64,000 nt of DNA from Engraulis encrasicolus. Taxonomy: Eukaryota; Chordata; Actinopteri; Clupeiformes; Engraulidae. The stretch is from positions 25,405,981 through 25,469,980 of the forward strand of contig NC_085876.1 of NCBI RefSeq assembly GCF_034702125.1, written 5' to 3'. Shown one piece after another: positions 61,223 to 64,000 of this stretch. The notes beneath the pieces are model-generated. The model ran no database searches. It saw nothing but the letters and a program-made list of their open reading frames with translations, and had not been told where the DNA came from. Both the position numbers and the translations under genes were made by a program. Numbering within the stretch: position 1 is the first letter of the stretch; every line of letters begins with the position of its first letter.

Positions 61223-61358
61223 CATTCTCTGGTTTGTGTTCGACAATCATCTCTCTCCATCTTCTCATTGCCAGACTTATGGCTGATTTATTTGTGGGTG
61301 TGAGCAGGAGAAGCCGGTGCATTTATTTATGGATCTGTCTGTATTGCTTTTTCAGATG

Positions 61359-61637
<279 letters not shown>

Positions 61638-61969
61638 TGTGAAATGGTACTTTTAATCATCAGCTCAGTGTGTGATGCTGTCCTACCCCGTGCATGAAAG
61701 ACAGAAACCCATGGAGAGAACATCATCCCTAAGGCCTCCTTGGCTACAGCCCTGTGCTGCTGTGCTGCTCCATAGGCCCCATCGTGTATATATTACAGAG
61801 CATTTTTTTTTTCTGAAACTGCATTATATATCTATATCTACAGTATATACTGTTTATCGAATATGATGATGAAATAGATCAAGGTGACCTCATACAGGAA
61901 TGTGGAGGGACAATTTGGCCTTTGAGGATTCGTATGATGTGTGCTGCTTTCCTTGGGATCTTTAAACGC

Positions 61970-62096
<127 letters not shown>

Positions 62097-62342
62097 ATTA
62101 GCGAACAGAATGAGGCCATGCAGATAGATGGGGGCTCTCTGGATACTGGATGAGGGTCCAGGCACCCCCCACCCCCCCAAGCACACACAAGAGAACTCTT
62201 GATGTGTGTGTTGTTGTGTGGGGTAGTCAGGGAGGCCTGTTGCGCTGTCAATGTTTCCAGCGTCATACAGGGAACTAGAGACAGACAGAGAGAGAGAGAG
62301 AGAGAGAGGGGGAGATCAACTGTACCCAGCTTAGGCAACTGC

Positions 62343-62438
62343 CGTGTGTGTGCATCTGTGCGTGCGTGTGTGTATGTGTGTGCTCGTGTGCGTGTGTGTG
62401 TGCGCGCGTGTGCGTGCGTGCGTAGGTGTGTGTGTGTC
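62343..62438 (+). repeat. Degenerate (GT)n/(GC)n tract
   Basis: GT with GC, AT and CT interruptions over about 95 bp. Confidence 0.85.
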
Positions 62439-62656
62439 CTTCTGTTTGTTTCCATCAATGTGTGTGTCTCCCAACTCCCACCCAGCACAACACAACAGGG
62501 CTCCACTGCTCCAGACTCCCCATTGGCAGGGCAGGCTCACCTATCTGTTCATTGGGTACTCTTGTTTTGCCATGACATGTGATGTGATGTGACCAAAGAG
62601 AGCTGGAGCTCTTAAAATCTTAGCACATGCACATCTTAAAACAGTGTAGTAACAAT

Positions 62657-62818
62657 CAGGGCCAGTGACAGCTTCGACTGGGCCTGGGACAACGTAATCC
62701 GCAAGCCCCCCCAACTGATACGTATATCATGTTAGGAGGGCCCAATCTCTCTGGGCCTTATCTCTCCCTGGGCCTGAGACAACTGACCCGTTTGCAGATT
62801 CCCTATCGACAGGGCTTA
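62657..62818. mobile_element. Degenerate relative of the 11819 MITE
   Basis: CAGGGCCAGTGACAGCTTCGACTGGGCC and later CTCTCCCTGGGCCTGAGACAACTGACC match the order of blocks in 11819-11975. Confidence 0.5.
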
Positions 62819-64000
62819 TTTGTTCATTGGTTACTCTTGTTTTGTGATGACGATGTGTGCACATGGAAAAGGTAGCAGAAGATCATTCCTAAATTTTAGC
62901 ACAAGCACGTCTTGAAACAGTACAGTGACAACTGATGCGGCTTTCTATTTATCCGTATCTCGCCAGGGTTCCACAGCTTCAGCTTCCCCATTGGCCGGGC
63001 AGGCTCACCTGTTGATTGGGTACTTTTTGTTTTGCCATGAGAATGATGTGATGATAGAGAGCAAGATCTTTGACCTCTCATAACTCATGTGCACATCTCA
63101 AAACGTCTCGCCGCTGATGTTTATGTTTATGTTTGTCACTATTATCTGTCCCACTGAAAATTCTTATAGAAGGGCTGGACTGCCCTGGAAAACCAAACTT
63201 ACAGCTGAGTGCAATCAAGCTCAACTTACAGTGAATATAGACAGGAAAACGGCAACAATCATGAAAAATAGGATAAAGTAATGAAAAATGAAACCCTGAC
63301 TGTTGTGAAAAAAAATGTACGGCTTGAAACAATTGTGCAACAATTATGTATGTATGTTATTTATTTCCCATATAAAGAAGTAGGTTATTGGAATATATGA
63401 GTCACCGCACAGCAGACAAACAGGGTGTTCAAATTCACAATTCCCAGTTGGGTCAAAAAATAACAATATAGGAATGTTTTGCTTCTGGAAAATTCTGAAA
63501 TTCCTAGTTAGCATGTGGTGGCTGCCAAGTTTCCGCTGTTATCGTTAATACTATAAGCCCTCATCAGCTCTCAGGTCACTGTCATCACTACTGGTGTGGA
63601 ATCCATCATAAACGAACAAACAACAACAAAAACAATGCCAAGAACGCTCTGACTGGTCAGCTTTTAGAGATCCATCAGCATTAATATAATGATTTGAGCT
63701 ACACTAATGACAATAAAACCAAAAAGGTAGAATTGAAATTTCCAAAAAGATATAAAGTATTACCAAAACTGAAAGGAAGCCTAGGGCTCACATCCAGTGT
63801 TCCACTTTATATCAATACCTAGCATTGTTACTTAATATGCCAGCTAGGGATTGCTGTGTGAGAAGTTGTGTCCTATGAGGGAGAGGCAGCACTTCAGACC
63901 TTGAATCAATATCAACACATGTAACGCAAAATTTTGAGCAATGTTGTTACTAACTGATGCCATTTTGGGCACTTCATAGATGATATGATATGTTTGTCTC
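62819..64000. other. Intergenic sequence to the window end
   Basis: A short similar block (GACAGGGCTTATTTGTTCATTGG, 62811-62833; TTGATTGGGTACTTTTTGTTTTGCCATGA, 63013-63041; TTCATTGGGTACTCTTGTTTTGCCATGA, 62549-62576) shows three diverged repeats in 62490-63070. No gene recognised after this. Confidence 0.4.

Overview
The window looks like teleost fish nuclear DNA. It has three vertebrate genes with normal GT-AG introns, very long dinucleotide microsatellites, tails of SINE types I know from bony fishes, and many short terminal-inverted-repeat (TIR) DNA transposons. I cannot name the species. All three genes are on the + strand and I assembled their exons by hand: a membrane progestin receptor of the PAQR7 (mPR alpha) type, 18937-20964, 3 coding exons, 370 aa; sh3bgrl3, 24167-26466, 3 coding exons, 92 aa; and stx12 (syntaxin-12/13), 36885-45936, 9 coding exons, 269 aa. 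From memory, the human counterparts all lie on chromosome 1p36-p35, so this is a compacted conserved-synteny block. The products act in unrelated places: a surface steroid receptor, a small thioredoxin-fold protein, and an endosomal SNARE.

Layout: 1-18.9 kb holds no gene I recognise and is a patchwork of transposons and microsatellites. It includes two interlocked inverted repeats (6.4-8.9 kb) and a tandem duplication (13.0-16.35 kb) in which one copy carries a 1.8 kb TTAA-bounded element and the other keeps the empty site. 17.2-21 kb is the paqr7-like gene. 21-24 kb is spacer with nested repeats. 24.1-28.7 kb is sh3bgrl3 with a long candidate 3' UTR. 28.7-34.6 kb is spacer with palindromic MITEs and SINEs. 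34.6-47.5 kb is stx12 with a candidate promoter, introns loaded with mobile elements, and a candidate 3' UTR carrying a nested transposon. 47.5-64 kb has no recognisable gene; it contains MITEs, a degenerate tandem array, a G-rich minisatellite, a tandem duplication at 58-60 kb and large microsatellites.

The most interesting signal is a dispersed family of short motifs that fold like hammerhead self-cleaving ribozymes. They have a CUGANGA-like box, a short stem II, GAAA, then CGUC or CGUU, with flanks that pair as stem I and no stem III. The best copy is 56161-56204 (minus strand). Related or degenerate copies lie near 19.2, 27.65, 44.88, 45.34, 46.65 and 60.2 kb, and three of these sit in head-to-head inverted structures. 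This resembles the stem-III-less hammerheads linked to Penelope-like retroelements, but that link is inference.
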